Positions 9,609 to 19,296 of a DNA stretch of 64,000 bases are shown in pieces. The notes under the pieces were generated by a model. That model made no database searches, had not been told where the DNA came from, and saw only the letters and a list, made by a program, of their open reading frames with translations. Each line of letters begins with the position of its first letter. Within the stretch, counting starts at the first letter, position 1. The position numbers and the translations under genes were made by a program. The DNA is from an uncultured Alphaproteobacteria bacterium (lineage in GTDB: Bacteria > Pseudomonadota > Alphaproteobacteria > HIMB59 > GCA-002718135). The DNA lies in NCBI GenBank assembly GCA_902588745.1, contig CACIQI010000001.1:139924-203923 (forward strand), given 5' to 3'.

Positions 9609-10666
9609 AATTCTTCATTTTTTTTGTTTGTAAGAGATAATAAAAAACCAAATAAAATTGCTATTGATATCATTGAAGAACCTCCATAACTTACAAATGG
9701 CAGTGTCATACCCTTTGTTGGTATAAGGCCCAGCGAGCTAAAGATATTAATTAAGCATTGTAATCCAAATGAGCAAATTAAACCACTAATTGCTATAATT
9801 TTATAAGGATCTTCAAGTTGTAGAACTTTTAATAAGCTTCTTATTATAATAGATAGAATTATAAAAATAATTATTAAACAAAAAATAAATCCTAATTCTT
9901 CTCCAGCAACAGCAAAAATAAAATCAGTGTTAGCATCAGGAATTTTTTCTTTTAAAATACCTTGCCCTGGACCCTTTCCAAGTAGTCCGCCATTTTTGAA
10001 AGCTTGAATACTTAAATCTATTTGGTATGTATCAGTCCCGCCTAATCCGCCAAGAAATGAATTAATTCTTGATTGAACATGATCAAAAATAAAATAAGAA
10101 AAAATTGAAATTCCTATTATAAATAAAAATGCAACTATAACTAAAAAAATCGATAAACCAGCAACAAATAACTGGCAAAAAAAAGTTGCTGACAGTAAAA
10201 CTGTCATTCCCAAATCAGGCTGCATAAGTATTAAAGATAAAAGCAAGAAGAAAAAAACAAACAGTAAAGGTAAATAAAATTTTTTATCTTCTATAGATTT
10301 ACTTATACACCATGCAGTCAATATGACAAAAATAGGCTTAATTATCTCTGAAGGTTGAAGTGTAAAGTTAAATATTTGAAACCATCTCTTAGCGCCTTTA
10401 ACTTCGTAATCTAAAAAAAGTATTAGCAGTATTATTATTAATAAAATAATAAATGAAAATAATGAAATTCTTCTTATATTTTTACTATTTAAGTCTGATA
10501 ACGCAATAAGTAAGAAAACTGAAAAAAGAAAAAAAATAGAGTGTCTATTTATGGATAAATTTTCATCTATGGAAAATGAAAGTATTAATCCCGTAAAACC
10601 CAATGAAAATATTAATGTAATGTTAATTCTATCAATTGAACTCCACCAATTCTTTAAATATTCCAT
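9605..10666 (-). CDS. ftsW: Septal peptidoglycan polymerase FtsW (SEDS family)
   Basis: Polytopic SEDS glycosyltransferase that polymerises lipid II at the septum together with FtsI. About ten hydrophobic segments are visible. Conserved SEDS signatures include GAKRWFQIFNFTLQPSEIIKP, QPDLGMTVLL, the periplasmic GKGPGQGILKEKIPDANTDF region and the C-terminal GLIPTKGMTLPFVSYGGSS. The 353-residue length is slightly short but complete. It begins 2 nt after murD and overlaps murG by 4 nt. Its place in the dcw cluster favours FtsW over the paralogue RodA. Confidence 0.96.
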   Translation of the reverse strand: MEYLKNWWSSIDRINITLIFSLGFTGLILSFSIDENLSINRHSIFFLFSVFLLIALSDLNSKNIRRISLFSFIILLIIILLILFLDYEVKGAKRWFQIFNFTLQPSEIIKPIFVILTAWCISKSIEDKKFYLPLLFVFFFLLLSLILMQPDLGMTVLLSATFFCQLFVAGLSIFLVIVAFLFIIGISIFSYFIFDHVQSRINSFLGGLGGTDTYQIDLSIQAFKNGGLLGKGPGQGILKEKIPDANTDFIFAVAGEELGFIFCLIIIFIILSIIIRSLLKVLQLEDPYKIIAISGLICSFGLQCLINIFSSLGLIPTKGMTLPFVSYGGSSMISIAILFGFLLSLTNKKNEEL

Positions 10667-10668
10667 GG

Positions 10669-11985
10669 TTAATTTATATAATTTTTAATTAATTTATTAA
10701 AATGTATGCCTCTTTCTTCAAAATTTTTGTATTGATCATAAGAGGCACATGCAGGAGCGAACAATATAGTTGATTGATTTGAATTTTTTTTAATATCCTT
10801 GAAAGTTTCTTTGATAACTGATTTTAAATTTGCCAATTTTTTTACAACTAATTCTTTTTTTAATTTTTTTTCAATGAAATTTCCTGATTTTCCGTAAGTG
10901 TATACACAGGTAATTTTATTTTTATATTTTAGAAGAATTTCAAAATTTTTTTCTTTAGCTATGCCCCCTAAGATTAGGTAAATATTATTATAATTTACAA
11001 CTGAATTTATTGTTGAATTTAAATTAGTAGATTTACTATTATTTACTATTTTTAATTTATTATTTGTAAAAATTGTAGATGATCTAAATGGCAGACCCTT
11101 AAATGTTTTAATAACCTTAAGAAAATTAGATTCTGGAATTTTTAATATTTTGCTACATATGTATGCTATTAAAATATTTTGAATATTAAAATTACCTTCT
11201 AAATCTTTTGAGATTTTTTTTATAAATAATTTTTTGTTTTTTTTGAAGTAGTTATCTAGAATATAATCATTGTTAGCAAAACAATCAGCTGATTTATCGA
11301 CTAAAGAAAAACTAATTTTATTTTTAATTTTTTTTTGATTAAATATCTTTCTAGAATAAATATCATCAATTGATAACAAATTAATTCCATTTTTAGTAAT
11401 AATATTTTTCTTCTGACTAACATAATCACTAATACCTTTGTATCTATCTAAATGATCACCAGATAGATTTGTTATTACTGATATTCTACTATCAAGTGAC
11501 TTAACTGTTTCTAATTGAAAAGAACTTAATTCGATAACATGAAATTTATATTTTTTTTTAAGAAGAAAAGCATTGCATAATGATTCCCCAATATTACCCC
11601 CAACAAATGTTTTAATATTATTTTTTTTTAAAATGTCTCCTATTAATTTGGTTGTTGTTGATTTCCCATTTGTGCCAGTAATAGCTACAATCTTTTGATT
11701 TGTTAAATTCGAAATATATAAATTTAAATCTCTATTTACTTTTTTAGATATATTTTTTCTTTTAAATTTTTTTTGTCTTAAGGATATTCCTGGGCTAACA
11801 AAAATTTTTTTAAAATCACTCAAATTATCTTTTTTTATATTAAAAAAATAATCTTTATTGTAATTTTTTTTTATAGCCTTTCTTACTATTGGATTATCAT
11901 CCCACATCTTAAATTTTATTTTTTTATTTTCAAAATAATTTACTATAGAAAGTCCTGATTTTTGAATTCCATAAATTAAATACAT
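10669..11985 (-). CDS. murD: UDP-N-acetylmuramoyl-L-alanine--D-glutamate ligase
   Basis: ATP-dependent ligase adding D-Glu to UDP-MurNAc-L-Ala. The P-loop AITGTNGKSTTTKLI, the ELSSFQLE motif and the NLSGDHLDRY motif are clear, and the C-terminus has the substrate-binding FAPACASYDQYKNFEERG. I place the start at the ATG at 11985, which shares one base with the mraY stop (TAATG); this gives 438 residues and begins with MYLIYGIQKSG. A longer frame reaches 12042 but would add 19 residues from inside mraY. Many Lys and Asn residues, as in neighbouring Mur ligases. Confidence 0.96.
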   Translation of the reverse strand: MYLIYGIQKSGLSIVNYFENKKIKFKMWDDNPIVRKAIKKNYNKDYFFNIKKDNLSDFKKIFVSPGISLRQKKFKRKNISKKVNRDLNLYISNLTNQKIVAITGTNGKSTTTKLIGDILKKNNIKTFVGGNIGESLCNAFLLKKKYKFHVIELSSFQLETVKSLDSRISVITNLSGDHLDRYKGISDYVSQKKNIITKNGINLLSIDDIYSRKIFNQKKIKNKISFSLVDKSADCFANNDYILDNYFKKNKKLFIKKISKDLEGNFNIQNILIAYICSKILKIPESNFLKVIKTFKGLPFRSSTIFTNNKLKIVNNSKSTNLNSTINSVVNYNNIYLILGGIAKEKNFEILLKYKNKITCVYTYGKSGNFIEKKLKKELVVKKLANLKSVIKETFKDIKKNSNQSTILFAPACASYDQYKNFEERGIHFNKLIKNYIN

Positions 11986-13073
11986 TATCTTATTCTTAAA
12001 GTTGCAAGACCTATCAAAGCTAATACAATTGTAATTATCCAAAAACGAATAACTATTGTTGACTCAGGCCATCCCTTTTTTTCAAAATGATGATGTAGTG
12101 GAGCCATTAAAAAAACCCTTTTTCCTGTCATTTTAAAAATGAATACTTGGATTACTACAGACAGGGTTTCTAGAACAAATAAACCTCCTATTATTGCAAG
12201 AAGAATTTCATGTTTGCATATTATTGCTACTGAGCCTAAAGAGCCGCCTAATGCTAAAGATCCTGTATCACCCATAAAAACTTTAGCAGGTGGTGCGTTA
12301 AACCAAAGAAAACCTAAAGCCGCTCCAATTAAAGAACCACAAAAAACTGCTAATTCACCGGTTCCAGGAATATATTGGATAAGTAAATAATTAGAAAAAA
12401 CTATATTACCTGAAACATAAGCTATGAAAGCAAAAGACATAGCAACTATCATTACAGGGACAATTGCTAAACCATCAAGTCCATCAGTTAGATTTACTGC
12501 ATTAGCTGATCCAATAATTATAAATATGGAAATTAGAAAATAAAATATTCCAAAATCTATAATTAAATTTTTAAAGAAAGGAAATGTCATAGATTTGCTT
12601 ATACTTGGATCTAAATTTATAAGAATTAAATATGTAATGAAAAAAGAAAAAATGATTTGAAATATAATTCTTATTTTTGATGAAATACCCTTACTTGTAT
12701 TTGATTTGATTTTACTGTAGTCATCTGCAAAACCAATAGATCCAAAAATTAAAATAGTTAAAAGTAAAATCCATATAAAAATATTTTGTAAATCAGCCCA
12801 AATAATTGTTGAAACAAAAACACTTAGAATAATCAACAGGCCACCCATTGTAGGAGTACCTTTTTTTGCAATTATATGTGACTCTGGACCATCATCTCTT
12901 ATTGGCTGGCCAGTTGGCTGAACATTTGATAATTTGTTAATAATATAATTTCCAAATATGAGAGAAAAAAATAATCCAGTAAGAATAGAGGCGCCAGTTC
13001 TAAATGTTATATAACTAAAAATATTTAGAAAACTAAATAAAGATTGGTATTCAAAGGCCAAATATTTAATCAA
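11985..13073 (-). CDS. mraY: Phospho-N-acetylmuramoyl-pentapeptide-transferase
   Basis: Integral membrane enzyme transferring phospho-MurNAc-pentapeptide to undecaprenyl phosphate (lipid I). About ten membrane segments are visible, with the conserved KKGTPTMGG, FADDYSK, NAVNLTDGLDGLA (catalytic Asp and Mg-binding region), FMGDTGSLALGG and PLHHHFEKKGWPE motifs. At 362 residues it is normal. The start is a TTG at 13073 that overlaps the murF stop as TTGA; the protein beginning there (NIFSYITFRTG near residue 17) aligns with the expected N-terminus, and no ATG gives a better fit. The weak start may be compensated by coupling to murF. Confidence 0.97.
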   Translation of the reverse strand: MIKYLAFEYQSLFSFLNIFSYITFRTGASILTGLFFSLIFGNYIINKLSNVQPTGQPIRDDGPESHIIAKKGTPTMGGLLIILSVFVSTIIWADLQNIFIWILLLTILIFGSIGFADDYSKIKSNTSKGISSKIRIIFQIIFSFFITYLILINLDPSISKSMTFPFFKNLIIDFGIFYFLISIFIIIGSANAVNLTDGLDGLAIVPVMIVAMSFAFIAYVSGNIVFSNYLLIQYIPGTGELAVFCGSLIGAALGFLWFNAPPAKVFMGDTGSLALGGSLGSVAIICKHEILLAIIGGLFVLETLSVVIQVFIFKMTGKRVFLMAPLHHHFEKKGWPESTIVIRFWIITIVLALIGLATLRIR

Positions 13074-14434
13074 ATCGATACCTGTTTTAATAATATTTTT
13101 GCAAACTTATTTATTTTTGTCGAATTAGAACATTTAATTAAAATAATGTCATTATTATGCACTTTCTCTTTTAAAAATTGCATAATTTTATTTGTATTTT
13201 TAAAATGGATAAATTCATTATTTGGATTTAAATTTTTTACAGATAATTCAAAGAATTCGCCACATAAAATTACAAATTTAAAAATAGTGGCATCTAATTG
13301 TTGTAGTAATTTATAATGAATTTTATAAGAATTATTTCCTAATTCATTCATTGTCCCTAGAATTATTATTTTTTTATTATTTTTTACTTTGATATTTTCT
13401 AAGTTTTTTATGCTTTGCAACATTGTATCAGGATTAGCATTATAAGATTCATCAATAATATTTATTTTTTTTTTATTTAAAGAAATTTTATGAACCAATC
13501 CCCTACCTTCCACTGGTTTTAAAAACTTGAAACGATTTAAAACTGATTTAATGTTCAGAGAATTTTCATTATAAAATGCAAGACAAAATAATAAGTTATT
13601 TAATCTATGCATTACTATTTCATCAGTAACAATGTTAACCTTTTTTTTATTAATTGATAAAGTTACTTTATGTAATTTTTTAAAGGGAGATATTTTTTTA
13701 ATAAAATATTTTTTTGAAGAATTATCAATTCGAATTATTTTAAGATTTTTTTCTTTTTTTGCTTTTGTGATTAAAATATTTTCAGATTTAGAAGAAACAT
13801 TGAGATATAGCTTTTTCCTATTATTATTATATTTAGAAATAAATATATCAGCTTTTTCTCTGGCAATATTATTTTTAGTTTGAAAATTTTCAAGGTGAGT
13901 AGATTGTATATTTGTAATAAATACCTCTGATGGTTTAACTAAATTACTAAGAAATTTTATCTCACCAAAATTATTTGTTCCAATTTCAAAAATTGCATAA
14001 TTTGATTTTAAATTTAAATTTAGTAAAGAAATTAATACACCTAACTGATTATTATAACTTTTCTTTGAATAAGAAATGGTACGATCTTTTTTTAAGAAAA
14101 ATGCTAAAGTTTCTTTTAAAGTAGTTTTACCAGCACTGCCAGTAATGCCTATTACTTTACCTTTGTATAAATCTCGTTTCGTTTTTGCTATTTTTGAAAG
14201 ATATTTATAAATATCATTTACATATAAAATTTTTTTATTTTTTTTGAAATTTTTATTATCAGTTACACAAAACTTTGCACCTTTATCTATTGCTTCATTT
14301 AAAAAATTGTTTCCATGAAACCTTTTACCTTTTAAAGCAAGAAATATATCACCACTTTTAATATCTTTACTTGATATTTGAATTTTATCTTTTTTAGATA
14401 TTATATATTTCTCTAATTGATTTAATTCGATCAT
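13070..14434 (-). CDS. murF: UDP-N-acetylmuramoyl-tripeptide--D-alanyl-D-alanine ligase
   Basis: ATP-dependent ligase adding D-Ala-D-Ala (the Ddl product) to the UDP-MurNAc-tripeptide. The N-terminal DIKSGDIFLALKGKRFHGN segment, the P-loop GITGSAGKTTLKE, the EIGTNNFGEI motif, TNIQSTHLENF and DESYNANPDTM are characteristic of MurF. The 454-residue length matches the family. It overlaps murE by 1 nt and mraY by 4 nt. Confidence 0.97.
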   Translation of the reverse strand: MIELNQLEKYIISKKDKIQISSKDIKSGDIFLALKGKRFHGNNFLNEAIDKGAKFCVTDNKNFKKNKKILYVNDIYKYLSKIAKTKRDLYKGKVIGITGSAGKTTLKETLAFFLKKDRTISYSKKSYNNQLGVLISLLNLNLKSNYAIFEIGTNNFGEIKFLSNLVKPSEVFITNIQSTHLENFQTKNNIAREKADIFISKYNNNRKKLYLNVSSKSENILITKAKKEKNLKIIRIDNSSKKYFIKKISPFKKLHKVTLSINKKKVNIVTDEIVMHRLNNLLFCLAFYNENSLNIKSVLNRFKFLKPVEGRGLVHKISLNKKKINIIDESYNANPDTMLQSIKNLENIKVKNNKKIIILGTMNELGNNSYKIHYKLLQQLDATIFKFVILCGEFFELSVKNLNPNNEFIHFKNTNKIMQFLKEKVHNNDIILIKCSNSTKINKFAKILLKQVSI

Positions 14435-15852
14435 TAATTTAATAATTGTTTAACAACTGTAAAATCATCAAACTTAATTGTTTTATTTTTTAAAACTTGA
14501 AATTTTTCGTGCCCTTTACCTGCTACTATTAAAATTTCATTCATTTTTAATTCTTTAATAGCTAATTTAATTGCTTTTCTTCTATCAGATACTTCCATAG
14601 CTCTAGAACAATACTTAAGAATATTTTTCCTTATTTTAGATGGATTTTCGTTTCTAGGATTGTCATCCGTTATATAAATTTTATCAGCATATTTATTTGC
14701 AATTAATGCCATAGATTTTCGCTTACTTTTATCTCTATCACCGCCGCAACCAAATAAAATTGATGGTTTCATTTTTTTGATTTTATAAGCAAGTAGAATT
14801 TTTTTCAACGCGTCTGGTGTATGTGCATAATCAATAATAATTTTTGATTTTTTTTTCTTATACTCAATTGTTTGCAAACGACCTGATGGATTTGTAACTT
14901 TTGATAATACTCTTATAATTTTACTTTGACTAATATTAAGTGCTAAGCAACATGTAATTGCGCATTCTAAATTTTCTAATTCTATATTTGTTTTAAGTTT
15001 TAGATTTTCTAGTTTATATTTAGTATTGTTAATATTCAAATATACAAAATCATTGATTTTCATTAATTTTATATTTTTATTTCCGAAATATTTAAATTTT
15101 ACGTTTTTTTTTATCAATGTTTTTTTTAATTCGGATAAGATGTTTAATCTTGAATTAATTATAGCAAATCCAGAATTTACTAAATGATTAGAGAAAAGTT
15201 TAATTTTAGATTTTTTATAATTTGAGAATGTTTTATGGTAATCAAGATGATCTTTTGAAATGTTTGTAATAGCTGCAATATTTATAGGATAATTTCTTAA
15301 CCTGTTTTGTTCTAGAGCGTGACTTGAAGCTTCAAAAATGAAAATATTTTTGTCTTTTTTATTCGAAGATCCGTATCTAAATAATTCTTCATAGGCAGGT
15401 GTTGTTAAATTTATATCATTTATTTTTTTTCCGTTTACAAAATGTCCTAAAGTACCAACCATTGTATTATTATATTTTAGTGAATTAAGAATTTTTGAAA
15501 TATACCAAACAACTGATGTCTTTCCATTGGTACCTGTAACTGCTAGTGTTTTAAAGGGAAGATTACTATGAAGCTTATTTAATAAATAATATATCTCAAA
15601 ATTAATATTAGATACAACAAATTGAGGAATTTTTAAGTTTTTAATATATTTATTTGAAATTATAGCAGGAGTTTTATTCTTAAGTACTTCATCTAAATAA
15701 ATCTTTTTTACCTTTGTATTTTTGTCATAAACAAACAACGTTTTGTTATTAGTAAATTTTGAGTTAGAGGTAATTGCAGAGAAATATTTATTTTTATTAA
15801 AGTTGTACGTTTTATTTACTCTTATAACATTTGATAAATTAGACAGTAGCAT
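14434..15852 (-). CDS. murE: UDP-N-acetylmuramoyl-tripeptide synthetase (meso-DAP adding)
   Basis: ATP-dependent ligase adding the third stem-peptide residue. The P-loop AVTGTNGKTSVVWY, the FEASSHALEQNR motif, TNISKDHLDYH and the C-terminal DDNPRNENP are present; DNPR is the known selectivity motif for meso-diaminopimelate rather than lysine, consistent with a Gram-negative wall. At 472 residues it is slightly short but complete. Its 5' end overlaps the 3' end of ftsI by 14 nt. Confidence 0.97.
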   Translation of the reverse strand: MLLSNLSNVIRVNKTYNFNKNKYFSAITSNSKFTNNKTLFVYDKNTKVKKIYLDEVLKNKTPAIISNKYIKNLKIPQFVVSNINFEIYYLLNKLHSNLPFKTLAVTGTNGKTSVVWYISKILNSLKYNNTMVGTLGHFVNGKKINDINLTTPAYEELFRYGSSNKKDKNIFIFEASSHALEQNRLRNYPINIAAITNISKDHLDYHKTFSNYKKSKIKLFSNHLVNSGFAIINSRLNILSELKKTLIKKNVKFKYFGNKNIKLMKINDFVYLNINNTKYKLENLKLKTNIELENLECAITCCLALNISQSKIIRVLSKVTNPSGRLQTIEYKKKKSKIIIDYAHTPDALKKILLAYKIKKMKPSILFGCGGDRDKSKRKSMALIANKYADKIYITDDNPRNENPSKIRKNILKYCSRAMEVSDRRKAIKLAIKELKMNEILIVAGKGHEKFQVLKNKTIKFDDFTVVKQLLN

Positions 15853-17488
15853 TTAATTTTCTATATAAAAAATTTGTGTCTACTTTTAGAAGATTATCAT
15901 TTTTATCTTTTGAAATATTAAACAGGCTTATAATATTAATAATAATATCTTTTACCAAGGGTGCATTTACTCTTGCTCCAGTCATTCTTTGTTTAGTGCC
16001 TGTTTCTTTTTTTGGATACTCAATAGCAGTGTAAACTACATATTTTGGATTATTTGTTGGGAATATTCCAATAAAGGATGTTAAATTTCTATCCTTATAG
16101 TATCCACCATTTGGATTTAGTAATTCTGATGTTCCCGTTTTACCTCCTACAGAATAACCATCTACTTTTACTCTAGGACCAGTGTATTCGGTCTTGAGAA
16201 CGACAGAATTTAATAAATTGATAAAGAATTTAGATGATTCTTTATTATTAAAAATTTGATTTTGTTCAAATTGTTTGTTTAATTGAAGTGTAGGAAAAAC
16301 CTCATTCCCATTATTCGCTAATGAAGCATAAGCTTTAACTAAATGAAGAGGTGTAATTGCAAATCCATGACCAAATCCTATCGTTGCTGTTTCTAGCTTA
16401 CCCCAATTATATTTATTTCCTAAAGGAGCTGAGCTTTCTTTATTTTCTATATTTATTTTTTTATTGAAACCTATTTTTTCAAAAAATTCTATTTGGTTTT
16501 TTTTTCCAATCAAAGTAGCAATCTGAGCTGTACCAATGTTGGATGATTCAACAATTATTTTTTCAACATCATAAATACCATTATCTTTGTATTTATCATG
16601 ATCACTTATATTTAAATATTTTTTTGTAACATCAAAAGTCATTTGAGGATCTATAATATCTAAATCAAATCCAATAGCGGCAGTTATTGGTTTGAAAGTT
16701 GATCCCATTTCATAATTAGACTGAAAAACTCTATTCATTAAATTATTGTTATTATATGAGGATTTGTCCTCAGGATTATAATCAGGTAAGCTTACTGATG
16801 ATAAGATTTGACCGTTAGTAATATCCATAACTATAGCTAAACCGGATTCAGCTTTATAATTATTTATGGTTTTTAAAAGATTTTCTCTAACCAACTGCTG
16901 CAAATTAGTATCAATACTAATAATTATATCTTGTGATTTTGCGAGATCATTTTCAAAATACCTCTCAATTCCACTCTGGCCAATTTGATCAATATCTACA
17001 TATCCAAGAATATGTGACAACGTATTCTTATAGGGATATATTCTTTTAAATTCCTTATGAGCTTTGATGTTTATTTCACCAAGATTAATTATTTCTTGAT
17101 ATTCAACTGGAGATATATTTCTTTTTATCCAAATAAATTTACTTGTTGATAATAATTTTTTTTCTATTTTTTTTATATCTAAATCAAGAATTAATCCCAA
17201 TTTATTTGCTAGTTCTTTTTTATTTTTTATCTTATTAGGGTTAATTGATATAGAGATACTTTCAATTGAGGTAGCAATTATATTTCCATTCCTATCATAA
17301 ATACTACCCCTAATATCTTTTTTTACATAATTAGTAGTATCATCAATCAGATCGGGAAAGAGCATAATTGAAGAGATTCTATAAATAGAAATAAAATAAA
17401 CAAAGATAAAAATTGTAATTGAAAAAAAAACTCTTCTATGAAGTAATTTTAAAGAGTCACTATCAAATAACTTAAGTTTATTTAACAT
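15839..17488 (-). CDS. ftsI: Septal peptidoglycan transpeptidase FtsI (PBP3)
   Basis: Bitopic inner-membrane class B penicillin-binding protein that cross-links septal peptidoglycan in complex with FtsW. One membrane helix lies at about residues 20-38, then the dimerisation domain (DIRGSIYDRNG) and the transpeptidase domain with the active-site motif STFK at 263-266, SSN near 315 and KTGT near 450. The 549-residue length is typical. It follows ftsL with a 3-nt gap. Confidence 0.97.
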   Translation of the reverse strand: MLNKLKLFDSDSLKLLHRRVFFSITIFIFVYFISIYRISSIMLFPDLIDDTTNYVKKDIRGSIYDRNGNIIATSIESISISINPNKIKNKKELANKLGLILDLDIKKIEKKLLSTSKFIWIKRNISPVEYQEIINLGEINIKAHKEFKRIYPYKNTLSHILGYVDIDQIGQSGIERYFENDLAKSQDIIISIDTNLQQLVRENLLKTINNYKAESGLAIVMDITNGQILSSVSLPDYNPEDKSSYNNNNLMNRVFQSNYEMGSTFKPITAAIGFDLDIIDPQMTFDVTKKYLNISDHDKYKDNGIYDVEKIIVESSNIGTAQIATLIGKKNQIEFFEKIGFNKKINIENKESSAPLGNKYNWGKLETATIGFGHGFAITPLHLVKAYASLANNGNEVFPTLQLNKQFEQNQIFNNKESSKFFINLLNSVVLKTEYTGPRVKVDGYSVGGKTGTSELLNPNGGYYKDRNLTSFIGIFPTNNPKYVVYTAIEYPKKETGTKQRMTGARVNAPLVKDIIINIISLFNISKDKNDNLLKVDTNFLYRKLNATV

Positions 17489-17491
17489 AAA

Positions 17492-17806
17492 TTAATTATT
17501 TGAACTGACAAGCTTTATATTTTTATCTTGATTTGAAAGTTCTTTCATTCTTACAATAAGAGGAACATTATTGTTATGAGTTTCATGAAAATACAATTCA
17601 TATAATGTTTTTAAATATGAGCTATTTTGATGAGCAGCTAGTTCAATCTTATTTATTTTTAAGTTTTCTGAAATCTTAGAAATTTTCATTTTCAGATTAA
17701 GATTATTTTTTTCGATTTCTCTTGTATTGTTGGCAATAAAAATCATTGAAAAAACTAATATTAAATTAAGAATTAAAAAGAATATAATTGATTTAGTATA
17801 TTTCAT
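17492..17806 (-). CDS. ftsL: FtsL-like division protein
   Basis: Small bitopic protein (104 residues) with a basic start, one membrane helix at about residues 7-25 and a predicted periplasmic coiled-coil stretch (NTREIEKNNLNLKMKISKISENL), as in FtsL, which links FtsQB to FtsWI. Its sequence alone would not identify it because FtsL is poorly conserved. The call rests on size, topology and the exact position between rsmH and ftsI, which is the ftsL slot in nearly all proteobacterial dcw clusters. Confidence 0.85.
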   Translation of the reverse strand: MKYTKSIIFFLILNLILVFSMIFIANNTREIEKNNLNLKMKISKISENLKINKIELAAHQNSSYLKTLYELYFHETHNNNVPLIVRMKELSNQDKNIKLVSSNN

Positions 17807-17808
17807 TA

Positions 17809-18747
17809 TTAAATTTTCTGAGCTACCCGAAGTTTTGCTGATCTAGATCTGGGATTTTCTAAAATCTCAGAAGCTGATGGCAATATTGGTTTTTTGGTGA
17901 TTATTTTAAGTTGAGTTGCCAGTTTATCAGGTAACTCCGGGTAGTGGCGGGAGGAACGCCATCGTTTACCACTATTGTGGTTAAAAAAATCTTTCACAAT
18001 TCTATCTTCTAGACTTTGGAAAGAAACTACTAAAATTAAACCATCTTTATTTAAAATCTTTAAAGTTTTTTCTAAACTAGTCTTTAGTTCATTTAACTCA
18101 TCATTTACATAAATTCTAATTGCCTGAAATGTTTTTGTAGCTGGATGAATCTTGTTTTTTAATTGATTCTTTTTTGGTAAACTTTTTTTAATAATATTTG
18201 ATAATTCTATTGTGTCACTAATAAATTTTATTTTTCTATTTTTTACTATTTCTTTTGCAATAACTCTTGAATAACGTTCTTCTCCATATTGATAAATTAT
18301 GTCAGCTAAATTTTTTTCTTCATAATTATTAATTATATCATAAGCATTTTTATCTGAAACACCCATTCTCATATCTAGTGGTCCAGATTTGTTGAATGAA
18401 AAACCTCTTTGCGCATTATCTATTTGATTTGAGCTTGTACCTATATCAAAAAGAATTATGTCAAATTTTTTATCTTTAAATTTTGTATTATTTACTATTT
18501 CTTCAATTTTACTAAATTTATCATTTATTAGAATAAAATTTGAAAATTTAGATTTTATTTCTTTTGCAAATATTTTTGAAATTGGATCTCTATCTATTGC
18601 TAACAATTGATTTACATTAAATTTTTCAAGAATAGTTTTTGAATAGCCACCACCACCAAAAGTTGCATCTATTACATTTATGGATTTTTTTAATGGTAGA
18701 AAGGATATTATTTCATTAATCATTACTGAATTATGTAAATTTTCCAT
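17809..18747 (-). CDS. rsmH: 16S rRNA m4C1402 N4-methyltransferase
   Basis: S-adenosylmethionine-dependent methyltransferase (formerly MraW) that methylates N4 of C1402 in the ribosomal P site. The N-terminal HNSVMINEII, the SAM-binding DATFGGGGYSKTIL, the FDIGTSSNQIDNAQRGFSF segment and PATKTFQAIRIYVNDEL are strong family markers, and the C-terminal SRSAKLRVA tail is typical. At 312 residues it is complete. It starts 1 nt after mraZ. Confidence 0.98.
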   Translation of the reverse strand: MENLHNSVMINEIISFLPLKKSINVIDATFGGGGYSKTILEKFNVNQLLAIDRDPISKIFAKEIKSKFSNFILINDKFSKIEEIVNNTKFKDKKFDIILFDIGTSSNQIDNAQRGFSFNKSGPLDMRMGVSDKNAYDIINNYEEKNLADIIYQYGEERYSRVIAKEIVKNRKIKFISDTIELSNIIKKSLPKKNQLKNKIHPATKTFQAIRIYVNDELNELKTSLEKTLKILNKDGLILVVSFQSLEDRIVKDFFNHNSGKRWRSSRHYPELPDKLATQLKIITKKPILPSASEILENPRSRSAKLRVAQKI

Positions 18748-18748
18748 A

Positions 18749-19210
18749 TTATTTTTGTTGTGTTAACATCATACGTAATGATTTTTTTTCTTTTAAAAGA
18801 CGTCTTCTTGAATCTTCAGTATTTTTTAAACCTTGTTTAGGTTCCCATATCTGAAAAAAATGTCCTTGACCGAAAAAAGCTGCCTCTGTTTTTATACCTG
18901 CATATAATTTTAATTCTTCTGGAATTAAAAACCTTCCTTCTTTATCAATATTAGTTGTAACTATTTCAGAAAATATTGATGTTGAGAAATCATCATAATC
19001 TTCCGAAAAAAAATCTAGGTTGTTAATTCTTTTTGCGATTTCTTTTAATCTTCCAACACCACATCCTTCAATAGATGATGATTTAATAGATTTGTATAAA
19101 ATAATTTCATTTCTGTTAGCTTTAGGAAGAACATTTCTAAAACTAGAAGGGAGAGAAATTCTTCCCTTTTTATCTATTTTATTAAAATATTTAGATACAA
19201 ATAAATCCAT
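18749..19210 (-). CDS. mraZ: Transcriptional regulator MraZ
   Basis: Two tandem AbrB/SpoVT-like swapped-hairpin domains: the first contains KGRISLPSSFRNVL (about residues 15-28) and the second KEGRFLIPEELK (about 91-102). MraZ forms a ring-shaped oligomer that binds short TGGG-type repeats and represses its own operon in E. coli. Here it is the first gene of the cluster and four such repeats lie directly upstream of its start codon. The 153-residue length is normal. Confidence 0.96.
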   Translation of the reverse strand: MDLFVSKYFNKIDKKGRISLPSSFRNVLPKANRNEIILYKSIKSSSIEGCGVGRLKEIAKRINNLDFFSEDYDDFSTSIFSEIVTTNIDKEGRFLIPEELKLYAGIKTEAAFFGQGHFFQIWEPKQGLKNTEDSRRRLLKEKKSLRMMLTQQK

Positions 19211-19215
19211 CTTAA

Positions 19216-19250
19216 ATGGGTTATCATGGGATTATATGGGCGTCAATGGG
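19216..19250. promoter_or_regulatory. Four ATGGG direct repeats, probable MraZ boxes
   Basis: On the plus strand ATGGG occurs at 19216-19220, 19226-19230, 19236-19240 and 19246-19250, an exact 10-bp period, so all four copies face the same side of the helix. Spacers (TTATC, ATTAT, CGTCA) are unrelated. The array begins 6 bp upstream of the mraZ start codon. E. coli MraZ is known to bind TGGGN repeats spaced by 5 bp at its own promoter. Relative to mraZ transcription the boxes read CCCAT. Confidence 0.82.
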
Positions 19251-19296
19251 TATATGAATTATTCATAAATGTTCTTTGTATGTTCTCAATAAATAT

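Noticed and set aside
12139-13883. Plus-strand ORFs opposite mraY and murF
   Set aside because: Reverse-strand shadows of well-supported Mur genes; low-complexity products.
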